From positions 310,001-374,000 of the forward strand of contig NZ_CP102286.1 in the NCBI RefSeq assembly GCF_025151215.1: DNA of 64,000 bases. The letters run 5' to 3'. A program made the translations under genes and the position numbers. This document shows, one piece after another, positions 50,101-57,657 of the stretch. Source of the DNA: Parabacteroides merdae ATCC 43184 (GTDB taxonomy: Bacteria > Bacteroidota > Bacteroidia > Bacteroidales > Tannerellaceae). Positions within the stretch are counted from its first letter, which is position 1; every line of letters starts with the position of its first letter. Under the pieces are notes generated by a model, which was given only the letters and a program-made list of their open reading frames with translations, was not told the DNA's origin and did not search any database.

Positions 50101-50514
50101 TACAATTCGTTCTCCTTTCAGTGAAACTTCTTTGGGTTGATATCCCACATACGAAAAGACTAAAGTCGCTTTCGAATAAGGGGCTACGATTTCAAAATTG
50201 CCGTCCATGTCGGTTATTACTCCTGTCATGGTTCCTTTGACCATGACATTCACTCCTGGTAACGGACCGACATTATCTGAAACCTGTCCTTTTACTTTGA
50301 AACCTTCTTGATTTACACCGTCCAATTTGGTTTTGGTTGTGCCGACCAAGGGAACTACTTTTTTGTCATCTACGCCATTGCTCCCCATATTGACTTTACC
50401 ATCCACCGCAAAAGCACAGGTAGTCAAACAAAAAAGTAACCCACAAGTTACTTTCGAAACTCGAGACAACGAGTTCTTTCTTCCTATTGGAAGATTACAA
50501 TTCTGTTTTTGCAT
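47182..50514 (-). CDS. SusC/RagA-like TonB-dependent transporter
   Basis: A 1110-residue outer membrane transporter with signal peptide, an N-terminal carboxypeptidase-like beta-sandwich (FKVKGQVSDNVGPLPGVNVM to about residue 145), the SusC linker ALEEVVVVGYTTQRKATITG, the plug domain (LRIRGASTYGDQTPIFIIDG, ASATAAYGIRGANGVVVITT) and a 22-strand barrel. With SusD it imports oligosaccharides using TonB energy. The upstream region carries an invertible promoter segment which points away from this gene in the present sequence, so expression is predicted to be off or low. Confidence 0.96.
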   Translation of the reverse strand: MQKQNCNLPIGRKNSLSRVSKVTCGLLFCLTTCAFAVDGKVNMGSNGVDDKKVVPLVGTTKTKLDGVNQEGFKVKGQVSDNVGPLPGVNVMVKGTMTGVITDMDGNFEIVAPYSKATLVFSYVGYQPKEVSLKGERIVNVKMVEDAKALEEVVVVGYTTQRKATITGSVATITTKDLKQSPTANLTNALAGRMPGLMANQFSGGEPGVDGADLRIRGASTYGDQTPIFIIDGVERDDMAYLAPEEIETFTILKDASATAAYGIRGANGVVVITTKRGQASEKPSVSFKASVGTNSPAKFPEYLGSAQYAELYNEARMNMGVDPSSPDLFSTNVIEDFKNGKGYNWDYFDYAFKPGIQQDYSLSVRGGSERARYYVMANYYKQDGNYKHTDMADYSTQAVFQRYNFRANVDVDITKNFYVKVDLGARITDRNAPGTTASRVVSIANTQPPHLPITLQDNGNAANETYALNNPKGMLYGDQQHRYNILGELSRTGYLNEKKTFLNGTFSIGHKLDFITKGLKVEGSISYDAKEGRWIRRVLETRQDGYANYGRYATFQPDESVYGSYYLHSTEPYAGAYRLGNPWYSTDETISNGFSHNAAENKTYYQLKLDYQREFDRHNVSAMVLFNRSSRAYDNRVEYRYQGISGRATYAYDNKYLTEFNIGYNGSENFAPGNRYGVFPAGSIGWVISREAFMKGTEKWLDNLKLRASFGLVGSDKISDNNDDRFAYLQFFQGGDGYSFGFNEFGSGYDGLKEGNFANPNLTWEKARKTNVGFDATLFNGKLTIAADYFREHRYDIITTLSDGDKMGYPDIVGKDAPFVNSGIVDNQGIDFELGWNSTIGKDFRYYIKPNFTFARNKIKFMNEVDYGNEYRQKTGRRLGEHFVYVVDHFVYDQAEADKLNAMNDGRGFQPWGELHPGDVVYKDLNQDGKIDDYGDRTHMGFPRTPEIQFGIPFGIQYKGFDVSVMFQGSLNSSILLNGAAVWDFPSYEQDQYGKVKHMHLNRWTEATKDVATYPRLTYGAYENNKNGNSSLFLYNANYIRLKNLEVGYSLPKNIIRFAGLQNVRFYVQGLNLLTFDSLDDVDMDPETKEGSGDWYPIQRVYNFGVEITY

Positions 50515-50640
50515 CTTTTCATGTATTGCTTTAATTGTTAACTAAATAAATTATATACCAAGTGAAAACTTGATATCGGAATTTTTAAAAACACATTTTA
50601 TATCATAGGCCTTTTTGTTTTAATTAAAAAAATCTTGCCG
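50515..50640 (-). promoter_or_regulatory. susC leader region up to the inverton
   Basis: A+T-rich leader of about 126 bp between the left inverted repeat and the susC ATG. I find no CAAAnnTA box (minus-strand -7) here, in contrast to the invertible segment, so this stretch appears to be leader only. Confidence 0.5.
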
Positions 50641-51195
50641 TAGTTCTTGGAGAACTGAGTACAATTAGGAGAGGGTAAAAGAGATTATTATATTGTTGGT
50701 TCAATAGAAAATCAGAGAGAAAAACTGATCTTGCTAAAATTGCGATCAAATATCACATTTCTTTAATAAGGATTTGGTTCTTCGTCAATTTAGAGGTAAC
50801 GCCCAACAATCAAAGTTCAATATATGAAGAGGTTTAAATGAATTTTGAAAACAGAAAATGACATGTTTCTTCATGTAGCCGAATAGCAGAATATAAGTAA
50901 ATTAAGGGTTCCTAAATTGATAAAGAACCAAAAACTGTTATATAAATTGCCCGTTGAGGTGGCAAGAACTGATTTTCTGCAAAACCAAAATCTTGATTGT
51001 TTATTTACTGTTAAATATATTAATCTTAATAATATTTATTTTTATGTTCATGTTTTTTGTTTAACTTTACAGCCGATATAAGATACTATAACAAGGAAAG
51101 ATCATCTTGTATTGAAATATTTAGATGTGTTTTTGATAAATATTTATTTATAATACTTTTGCATTATATAATTGTACTCAGTTCTCCAAGAACTA
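50641..51195. promoter_or_regulatory. Invertible promoter segment (inverton) between susC and the rhamnosidase gene
   Basis: Perfect 27-bp inverted repeats (50641-50667 and 51169-51195) bound a 501-bp core with no convincing gene. Outward of the perfect part the similarity continues imperfectly (8 of 10 bases). Each arm contains AGTTCTTGGAGAACT, which fits AGTYYYN4GDACT, the consensus I recall for SusC/SusD promoter inversion sites in Bacteroides fragilis. Inside, a promoter (TTTG 51132-51135, TACTTTTG 51154-51161) reads rightward. Inversion would place it about 160 bp ahead of susC, facing that gene. Confidence 0.88.
51132..51161 (+). promoter_or_regulatory. Promoter inside the inverton, oriented away from susC
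   Basis: TTTG (51132-51135) and TACTTTTG (51154-51161) with 18-bp spacing. The start would be about 51168, inside the right repeat, as in other Bacteroidales phase switches. Downstream on the plus strand is the GH78 gene, about 420 bp away. Confidence 0.75.
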
Positions 51196-51586
51196 TGGTA
51201 AGAGCTTTTTCAGAATAGAAGAATCTGGTCTCACTCATTAGGTATTTCTGTTTGGCTAAAATTTATTTGGACAGAAAGAAATTAGAGGTTTATGAAACTC
51301 TTGTAGATATAAGCCTGAGGGAAGTTTTAGGGAAAAGTATTGAAAGATACTGATGCAATACAGGGAAATCACACCGAAAACCCATCAAGTGTAAAATCAT
51401 CTCTATAAAGATTTTGCAAAATAACCATCATGTAATCATAGTTTCTCTTTAGATGTTGTTGGGAGTGGCTTGTAGTGTTTTTATCAAAATCATAAGATAT
51501 AAAATCATTTTTAGAAATGGTGTCTGTGAAGAAATCGTTTCCTTTGAAAACAAAGTCATGCTATTAACAGATTAAATCGCAACGAT
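51196..51586 (+). other. A+T-rich leader region before the rhamnosidase gene
   Basis: 391 bp without a credible ORF or consensus -7 box. In this orientation it would be the long leader of the rhamnosidase transcript started in the inverton. Confidence 0.4.
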
Positions 51587-54322
51587 ATGAAAAAGACAGC
51601 TTTATTGCTTCTGGTCGCTTTGGTCTTAGGATGGGCGGGATGTTCGTCCGATTCGACCGTCGAAGTGAAGAACCTCCGGTTGGAGATGAAAGAAAATCCA
51701 TTGGGAATCAATGTGACGCAACCCCGCTTTTCCTGGCAGATTGCTTCCGGCAAACCGGACTTGAAGCAGACGGCCTATCAGATACAGGTGGCTGCTTCTC
51801 CTGAACAATTGGAATCCGGTGACGGGCTTTTGTGGGATTCGGGTGTGGTCCGTTCGGACGAGTCGGTACTGGTTCCGTATGCCGGGAAAGCCCTGGAATC
51901 GGGAAAACCTTACTATTGGCGTGTGAAATTGACGACCAACCAGGGGGATACTCCCTGGAGCGATGCCGGTAGCTGGTCAATGGCCTTGCTCGATGATTCG
52001 GAATGGAAAGCGACCTGGATCGGCGAAGATTCCCTCTCCAATCCGGGTGAGGAGGTAGGTGTGGCCGGTGGAAACAATAAAACACGCTTGGCCGCCCGAT
52101 ATCTGCGTAAAGAGTTTACGACGGATAGGGCGGTGGAAAGAGCCGTCTTGTATATTTCCGGTCTTGGCTCGTATGAGGCTTACCTGAACGGAAAGAAAGT
52201 CAGCGAGGACGTGTTTGCCCCGATGCCGTCCCTGTATTATAAACGTATATATTATAATGTATATGATGTGACAGCTTTGATGGCTTCCGACAAGAATACA
52301 TTGGGAGTGATTTTGGGGAACGGCCGTTTCTTCTCTATGCGTAATCCGGGAATGAAAACATTCGGCTTGCCTCGTTTGCTTGCGCAACTTCGGATCGAAT
52401 ATGCAGACGGGTCGCAAGCGACGGTCGTCAGTGATACGTCTTGGAAAATCACCTCGAAAGGACCGATCGTCGCAAATAACGAGTTTGATGGCGAAGAATA
52501 TGATGCCCGCCTCGAGATGGAAGGTTGGAACACGAACGGTTTCGACGACGGCGCATGGAAAACTCCCGATGTGATGGAGGCTCCTGCGGGCAAACTGACA
52601 GCACAGCAGAACCCGAATATCCGCGTACAGGAAACGTTGAAGCCGGTAGCCGTTTTTGATCGTCCCGATGGAAAGTATATCCTGGACATGGGGCAGAACA
52701 TGGTCGGTTGGCTCTCTGTTAACCTGAAAGGAAAGAAAGGTAAACCCGTATCGATGAAGTTTGCCGAATTGTTGCAGAAAGACGGCTCGCTCTATCTGGC
52801 CAATCTGCGTACTGCGCAGGTGACCGACATTTATACTCCGGCTGAAGACGGTGATTTCAGTTGGCAACCCCGTTTCGTTTATCATGGTTTCCGTTTTGTG
52901 GAAGTTTCGGGACTCGATTATAAACCGGAACTGTCCGCGTTTACCGGACATGTCATTTATGACGAGATGGCGACAACCGGGCGTTTTGAAACATCCAACC
53001 CGCTGGTCAACCAGATCCATAAGAACTCTTATTGGGGAATCCGTAGTAATTATCGCGGGATGCCGACCGACTGCCCGCAACGTGACGAACGTCTCGGCTG
53101 GTTGGGCGACCGTGCGACAGGCGCTTACGGCGAAGCCTTTATTTTCAATAATGCCCAGCTGTATAACAAATGGTTGCAGGATATCGAGGACTCCATGAGC
53201 CCGGAAGGAAGCATCTCGGATGTCTCCCCGAATTACTGGACGATCTATGCCGATGACGTGACCTGGCCGTCTGCCTTCTTCTATGTGGCGGATATGCTGT
53301 ACCGCCAGTTCGGCGACGACAGCGCGATCCGTGCCCATTATCCGGCCATGAAACGCTGGATGGCGCATATGGAAGAGGCGACCATGAAGGACTATATCAT
53401 GACGAAAGACCAGTATGGCGACTGGTGCATGCCTCCCGAATCGCAAGAACTGATCCATTCCAAGGATCCTGCCCGCAAGACGGACGGCGCTATTCTCAGC
53501 ACGACTGTCTATTATGATTTGCTGAACAAGATGATCGGCTTCGCCCGTATCTGCGGACAGGATGCCGATATCTCCGGCTACGAATCCTTGGCCGCTAAAA
53601 TAAAGGCGGCTTATAATGCCAAATTCTTTAATAAGGAAACGGCGGAGTATGGCAATAATACGGTTACGGCCAACATTCTCTCATTGCGTCTCGGACTTGT
53701 GCCGGAAGGATATGAAGGGAAAGTTTTCAGTAATATTGTGAAAAAGACGGAGGAGGATTTTAACGGACATGTAAGTACCGGAGTCTTGGGAATCCAGCAT
53801 CTGATGCGCGGACTGACCGAGTACGGGCGGGTCGATATGGCCTATAAGATCCTGACGAACGAGACTTATCCGAGTTGGGGATATATGATTAAGAACGGTG
53901 CGACAACCATCTGGGAACTTTGGAACGGCGATACGGCTGATCCGGCCATGAATTCTGCCAACCATGTGATGTTGCTTGGTGACCTGCTGATCTGGTACTA
54001 CGAAGACCTGGCCGGCATCAAATGCGCTCCCGATGCAGTCGGTTTCAAGAAACTGGTGATGGAACCTGTTTTCCCCGATGGCCTTGACGAAGTTTCCGCC
54101 TCGTACGGTTCGGTCTATGGAGAGATCAAGAGCGCATGGACTAAGAAGGGAGGCGACTTTAGCTGGGATATCACTTTGCCGGGCAATACGTCGGCGATCG
54201 TCCGGATTCCGAAGAAATACAATGTGACGGTCGGTAACTTGCCGGGTGTGCGCAGAGTTTCGGCAACGGAAGGATATATGGAAGTCGAGATCGGTTCGGG
54301 AAGCTATCATTTTGGAAAATAG
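51587..54322 (+). CDS. GH78-family alpha-L-rhamnosidase, lipoprotein
   Basis: The 911-residue product has a lipoprotein signal (LLVALVLGWAGC, Cys19). An N-terminal Fn3-like domain (LRLEMKENPLGI...PRFSWQI) and beta-sandwich domains lead to an (alpha/alpha)6 barrel with the family motif DCPQRDERLGWLGD (general acid region) and GATTIWELWNGDT (general base region), then a C-terminal beta domain. It releases terminal L-rhamnose from plant glycans or glycosides. It is divergent from susC across the inverton, so glycan capture and rhamnose removal could be switched in opposite directions. Confidence 0.92.
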   Translation: MKKTALLLLVALVLGWAGCSSDSTVEVKNLRLEMKENPLGINVTQPRFSWQIASGKPDLKQTAYQIQVAASPEQLESGDGLLWDSGVVRSDESVLVPYAGKALESGKPYYWRVKLTTNQGDTPWSDAGSWSMALLDDSEWKATWIGEDSLSNPGEEVGVAGGNNKTRLAARYLRKEFTTDRAVERAVLYISGLGSYEAYLNGKKVSEDVFAPMPSLYYKRIYYNVYDVTALMASDKNTLGVILGNGRFFSMRNPGMKTFGLPRLLAQLRIEYADGSQATVVSDTSWKITSKGPIVANNEFDGEEYDARLEMEGWNTNGFDDGAWKTPDVMEAPAGKLTAQQNPNIRVQETLKPVAVFDRPDGKYILDMGQNMVGWLSVNLKGKKGKPVSMKFAELLQKDGSLYLANLRTAQVTDIYTPAEDGDFSWQPRFVYHGFRFVEVSGLDYKPELSAFTGHVIYDEMATTGRFETSNPLVNQIHKNSYWGIRSNYRGMPTDCPQRDERLGWLGDRATGAYGEAFIFNNAQLYNKWLQDIEDSMSPEGSISDVSPNYWTIYADDVTWPSAFFYVADMLYRQFGDDSAIRAHYPAMKRWMAHMEEATMKDYIMTKDQYGDWCMPPESQELIHSKDPARKTDGAILSTTVYYDLLNKMIGFARICGQDADISGYESLAAKIKAAYNAKFFNKETAEYGNNTVTANILSLRLGLVPEGYEGKVFSNIVKKTEEDFNGHVSTGVLGIQHLMRGLTEYGRVDMAYKILTNETYPSWGYMIKNGATTIWELWNGDTADPAMNSANHVMLLGDLLIWYYEDLAGIKCAPDAVGFKKLVMEPVFPDGLDEVSASYGSVYGEIKSAWTKKGGDFSWDITLPGNTSAIVRIPKKYNVTVGNLPGVRRVSATEGYMEVEIGSGSYHFGK

Positions 54323-54333
54323 TTTCGAAAAGA

Positions 54334-54365
54334 TTTGGATGATATATCAAGAAACCGTAATTTTG
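54334..54365 (+). promoter_or_regulatory. rplU-rpmA promoter
   Basis: TTTG (54334-54337) and TAATTTTG (54358-54365), 20-bp spacing. The predicted start near 54372 gives a leader of about 80 nt. Confidence 0.78.
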
Positions 54366-54380
54366 CACTCTGAATTCTGC

Positions 54381-54429
54381 AGGAGGTAAACAAGTGATGC
54401 TTAGAAGTGTATCCACCTCCGGGACATAA
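54381..54429 (+). promoter_or_regulatory. rplU leader with AGGAGGT, a ten-codon ORF and a pairing ACCTCC
   Basis: AGGAGGT at 54381-54387 is a perfect Shine-Dalgarno sequence, unusual in Bacteroidales. Nine bases later an ATG (54397) opens a ten-codon frame (MLRSVSTSGT) that stops at 54429. ACCTCC (54415-54420) can pair with the GGAGGT. This could be a ribosomal-protein autoregulatory leader or a leader peptide. Confidence 0.5.
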
Positions 54430-54453
54430 CCTGTTTAAATATAAAAAAGACAG

Positions 54454-54771
54454 ATGTACGTAATCGTAGAAATTAACGGACAGCAGTTCAAGGCTGAAGA
54501 AGGAAAGAAGTTGTTCGTTCATCACATTCAGAACGCTGAAAGCGGTGCTGTTGTGGAATTTGAAAAAGTGTTGTTAGTTGACAACAATGGTGAAGTTAAA
54601 GTAGGTGTTCCTACCGTAGAAGGCGCAAAGGTAGTATGTGAAGTGCTGTCTCCGCTGGTGAAAGGTGATAAAGTGCTGATCTTCCACAAAAAGAGAAGAA
54701 AAGGTTATCGTAAGTTGAACGGTCACCGTCAGCAGTTCACTGAAGTGAGTGTAAAAGAAATTGTTGCTTAA
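54454..54771 (+). CDS. rplU: 50S ribosomal protein L21
   Basis: A 105-residue protein, [20 protein letters not shown]..., with the C-terminal signature [19 protein letters not shown]. It is the usual length and is followed by rpmA after 22 bp, the universal L21-L27 pairing. Confidence 0.98.
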   Translation: MYVIVEINGQQFKAEEGKKLFVHHIQNAESGAVVEFEKVLLVDNNGEVKVGVPTVEGAKVVCEVLSPLVKGDKVLIFHKKRRKGYRKLNGHRQQFTEVSVKEIVA

Positions 54772-54793
54772 CGTTTAAAGGAGAAAAGAAGAA

Positions 54794-55060
54794 ATGGCAC
54801 ATAAGAAAGGTGTGGGTAGTTCTAAGAACGGCCGTGAATCACAAAGTAAGAGATTAGGTGTTAAGCTTTTCGGTGGTGAAGTTGCTAAAGCTGGTAACAT
54901 CATCGTTCGTCAGAGAGGAACAGTTCATCATCCGGGTGAGAACGTAGGTATCGGTAAAGATCATACGTTGTATGCATTGGTTGATGGCGTGGTAACTTTC
55001 CGTAGAGGCAAGGAAAACCGTTCTTTCGTTTCTGTAAAAAAAGTGGTAGCAGAAGCATAA
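54794..55060 (+). CDS. rpmA: 50S ribosomal protein L27
   Basis: An 88-residue protein starting [20 protein letters not shown] with the L27 motif [20 protein letters not shown]. There is no N-terminal extension needing removal, in line with Gram-negative forms. Co-transcribed with rplU and closed by a terminator. Confidence 0.98.
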   Translation: MAHKKGVGSSKNGRESQSKRLGVKLFGGEVAKAGNIIVRQRGTVHHPGENVGIGKDHTLYALVDGVVTFRRGKENRSFVSVKKVVAEA

Positions 55061-55085
55061 GTATTGGTTTTATATAGAAAATAAG

Positions 55086-55120
55086 AAAAAGGATATTCGC
55101 TTGTCGGATATCCTTTTTTT
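55086..55120 (+). terminator. rplU-rpmA terminator
   Basis: AAAAAGGATAT ... ATATCC plus T-run, 25 bp after the rpmA stop. The end of the T-run borders the next promoter box. Confidence 0.9.
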
Positions 55121-55121
55121 G

Positions 55122-55129
55122 TATCTTTG
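55122..55129 (+). promoter_or_regulatory. -7 box of the NlpC/P60 gene
   Basis: TATCTTTG lies 8 bp before the ATG at 55138, so transcription should start at or next to the start codon. CTTG at 55100-55103, inside the terminator loop, is a possible -33 (18-bp spacing). Confidence 0.6.
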
Positions 55130-55137
55130 TCAACATC

Positions 55138-55680
55138 ATGACTCGTAGGAATTTTATCATACTTTATATCGGAATACTGTTGTTTTTTCTGGCTCTAACA
55201 TCGTGTGGCAGTAAAAAACAATGTGTAGTTTTACCTTCTGATTTCAAGGGACCGAAGGAGCTTTCCCGTCTCTATGGTGTCCGCCTGACTCCGAACGATA
55301 ATATATTTTTATACAATGAAGGAGCCAGATGGCTTGGCGTCCCTCATCGGATGGGTGGATTGACAAAGAAAGGAGTGGATTGCTCCGGTTTTGTGGCGAT
55401 TGTGTTTCGTGAAGTCTATGGAAAGCAGTTGGCACGTTCTTCGGCTGATATGCTGAAGCATAATTGCAAGAAAGTCAGCCGTGCCAACCTGAAGGAAGGT
55501 GATCTGGTCTTTTTCCGGACGGGCAAAGGAAGGAAGAAAGTACCTAACCATGTCGGGATCTATCTGAAAAATGGTAAGTTTATCCATACCAGTACATCGA
55601 ACGGTGTGATCGTCAGTAGCCTGAGTGAACCTTACTATGTCCGGACATGGCTTACCGGTGGCCGGGTGAAGAATTTGTGA
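55138..55680 (+). CDS. NlpC/P60-family peptidoglycan hydrolase, lipoprotein
   Basis: The 180-residue product has a lipoprotein signal (LLFFLALTSCGS, Cys23). The NlpC/P60 triad is visible: Cys in KKGVDCSGFVA, His in PNHVGIYLKNG and a third polar residue in FIHTSTSNG. It cleaves peptide stems of peptidoglycan, probably D-glutamyl to diamino acid bonds. The mRNA is predicted nearly leaderless. Confidence 0.92.
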   Translation: MTRRNFIILYIGILLFFLALTSCGSKKQCVVLPSDFKGPKELSRLYGVRLTPNDNIFLYNEGARWLGVPHRMGGLTKKGVDCSGFVAIVFREVYGKQLARSSADMLKHNCKKVSRANLKEGDLVFFRTGKGRKKVPNHVGIYLKNGKFIHTSTSNGVIVSSLSEPYYVRTWLTGGRVKNL

Positions 55681-55750
55681 TTTCCTGTGAATCACTCGAT
55701 TATTTTATGTAAAGACGACTATAAAATAGATGAAACCGGGTGGTTTTTAT

Positions 55751-55780
55751 TGTCCGGCAAGGCACTTTAGTTGCCGGACA
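55751..55780. repeat. Perfect hairpin TGTCCGGCAA / TTGCCGGACA
   Basis: A ten-bp perfect inverted repeat with a ten-nt loop, immediately before and touching the 23-bp-pitch palindrome array. Confidence 0.8.
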
Positions 55781-56146
55781 TCCCCTTGTTGCCCCCTTTT
55801 ACACCCGGATGTACCGGCTCCCTACACCCGGATGTAAAGAATGGCAACATGGGGGTGTTTACGGAATTATGTGCTTGTTTCTGCCGAAAAAAGAGAGGGC
55901 TTTTGTGGAACGAAGAACCGTATTTCGCCAATTTAATATCTATTGTACCTGTTTTTACATTTGTTTGTTCAATTGTTCTATATGCTTTTTGAAAGGAAAA
56001 AGATATCAATAGGTTGATTTTCAGTTATATGATAAAAATACCATGTTTTAGGAGTGATAGAAGAGTGATAGAGGAAAACGTCCTGTATCATTGCCTGTAA
56101 CGATTGAATATCAACAGATACAACCTCTGTAGTGATAGAGTGATAG
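55778..56146 (+). repeat. Composite intergenic repeat, copy 2 (upstream of serS)
   Basis: Within the gene-free 55681-56286 gap, blocks start at 55778 (ACATCCCC), 55801 and 55824 (ACACCCGGATGT twice) and 55847 (ACATGGGGGTGT), each exactly 23 bp apart. The outer two blocks are inverted copies over 16 bp (14 matches). TGATAG boxes follow at 56055, 56066, 56133 and 56141, giving pitches of 11, 67 and 8 bp, against 11, 65 and 8 in copy 1. The middle part also resembles copy 1 (GCTTGT ... GAAAAAA ... GAG ... CTTTT). Both copies run in the same direction as the downstream essential gene. Confidence 0.82.
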
Positions 56147-56221
56147 ATGATTTGCAGAAAACTTTGCATGTTAATCACTATCTTGGAAAATTTTGATGCG
56201 GTTGCCCTGTTTATGCGTCGA

Positions 56222-56245
56222 TGATAAATCATAAATCATAAATCT
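56222..56245. repeat. A+T-rich ATAAATCATAAAT repeat
   Basis: Same word family as at 15091-15121 and 31090-31170, here 40 bp before serS and just upstream of its -7 box. Confidence 0.6.
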
Positions 56246-56249
56246 TGAT

Positions 56250-56257
56250 TATCTTTG
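56250..56257 (+). promoter_or_regulatory. serS -7 box
   Basis: TATCTTTG lies 29 bp before the ATG. No TTTG is seen at -33 spacing. Confidence 0.6.
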
Positions 56258-56286
56258 CAACTCAAATAAAAAAACATCATTAAAGT

Positions 56287-57561
56287 ATGTTGACGCTTAA
56301 AGTAATTACGGAAGAAACAGATCGGGTGATTCGCGGTCTGGAAAAGAAACACTTTAAAGGTGCACAGGAAAGCATTGCAAAAGTGATCGAATTGAACGAT
56401 AAAAGACGTGGTGCGCAAAATCAATTAGATAAAAATCTGGCAGAGGTGAACCAGACTTCGAAAACCATCGGCATGCTGATGAAAGAAGGTAAAAAAGAGG
56501 AAGCCGAAATTGCTAAGCAACGTGTTGCTGAGATCAAGGAAGTCAACAAGGCTATCCAGGCCGAAATGGATCAGGCGGCCGAAGATATGCAGAACTTGCT
56601 CTATACAATCCCGAATGTTCCTTACGACGAAGTGCCCGAAGGTGTGGGAGCTGACGATAATAAGGTTGAAAAGATGGGCGGTATGGAAACGGAACTGCCG
56701 AAAGACGCACTACCCCATTGGGAATTGGCAAAGAAATATGACCTGATCGATTTTGACTTGGGAGTGAAGATCACAGGTGCCGGTTTCCCGGTTTACAAGG
56801 GACAAGGTGCGCAGTTGCAGCGTGCGCTGATTAACTTCTTCCTGGATGAAGCCCGTAAATCCGGTTATACGGAAATCATGCCGCCGACAGTTGTGAATGC
56901 TGCTTCCGGTTATGGTACGGGCCAGTTGCCTGACAAGGAAGGGCAGATGTATCATTGCGAAGTGGATGATCTTTATCTGATCCCGACAGCCGAAGTCCCA
57001 GTTACTAATATCTACCGTGATGTTATCCTCGATGAAAAGCAGTTGCCGATCAAGAACTGCGCCTATACGCAATGTTTCCGTCGCGAAGCCGGCTCTTATG
57101 GAAAAGATGTGCGCGGACTGAACCGTTTGCATGAGTTCTCTAAAGTGGAATTGGTTCGCATTGACAAACCGGAACACTCCAAACAGTCTCATCAAGAAAT
57201 GTTGGATCACGTAGAAGGCCTGCTCCAGAAATTGGAACTTCCGTATCGTATCTTGCGTCTTTGTGGTGGCGATATGAGTTTCACGGCTGCCCTTTGTTTT
57301 GATTTTGAAGTTTATTCAGAAGCCCAAAAGCGCTGGTTGGAAGTAAGTTCGGTTTCTAACTTCGATAATTACCAGGCAAACCGTCTGAAATGCCGTTATC
57401 GTGACGAGAATAAAAAGACACAGCTCTGCCATACGTTGAATGGCAGCGCATTGGCTTTGCCGCGTATCGTCGCAGCCTTGCTCGAAAACAACCAGACTCC
57501 CGAAGGCATCCGCATTCCGAAGGCGTTGGTTCCGTATACGGGATTTGATATGATTAAGTAA
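56287..57561 (+). CDS. serS: Seryl-tRNA synthetase
   Basis: A 424-residue class II synthetase. An N-terminal tRNA-binding coiled coil (about 30-100) precedes the catalytic core with LIPTAEVPVTNIY, CFRREAGSYGKDVRGLNRLH (motif 2) and ALPRIVAALLENNQ (motif 3). It charges tRNA-Ser and provides the precursor for selenocysteyl-tRNA where present. It is monocistronic with its own promoter and terminator. Confidence 0.98.
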   Translation: MLTLKVITEETDRVIRGLEKKHFKGAQESIAKVIELNDKRRGAQNQLDKNLAEVNQTSKTIGMLMKEGKKEEAEIAKQRVAEIKEVNKAIQAEMDQAAEDMQNLLYTIPNVPYDEVPEGVGADDNKVEKMGGMETELPKDALPHWELAKKYDLIDFDLGVKITGAGFPVYKGQGAQLQRALINFFLDEARKSGYTEIMPPTVVNAASGYGTGQLPDKEGQMYHCEVDDLYLIPTAEVPVTNIYRDVILDEKQLPIKNCAYTQCFRREAGSYGKDVRGLNRLHEFSKVELVRIDKPEHSKQSHQEMLDHVEGLLQKLELPYRILRLCGGDMSFTAALCFDFEVYSEAQKRWLEVSSVSNFDNYQANRLKCRYRDENKKTQLCHTLNGSALALPRIVAALLENNQTPEGIRIPKALVPYTGFDMIK

Positions 57562-57590
57562 ATAAGTATAGAAAAACTATAGGGTGGTAA

Positions 57591-57634
57591 AAAAACGGTC
57601 GGTATCTGTTTGACAACGGATGTCGACCGTTTTT
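57591..57634 (+). terminator. serS terminator
   Basis: AAAAACGGTCG ... CGACCGTTTTT, an eleven-bp stem with a T-run, 30 bp beyond the stop. Confidence 0.88.
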
Positions 57635-57657
57635 GGTAGCGACAAGCATCTATTTTC

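Noticed and set aside
51977..53458. Long minus-strand open frame opposite the rhamnosidase gene (493 codons)
   Set aside because: It is antisense to a complete GH78 enzyme whose motifs are intact. The frame reflects codon bias of the sense gene.
45258..54322. A full polysaccharide utilisation locus
   Set aside because: Only SusC, SusD and one divergent GH78 enzyme are present; no HTCS or ECF/anti-sigma regulator or further CAZymes sit beside them, so a complete locus cannot be claimed.
55751..55869. Possible CRISPR array because of regular 23-bp repeats
   Set aside because: Blocks are 12-bp palindromes with 11-bp gaps, only four units, spacers far too short and no cas genes.
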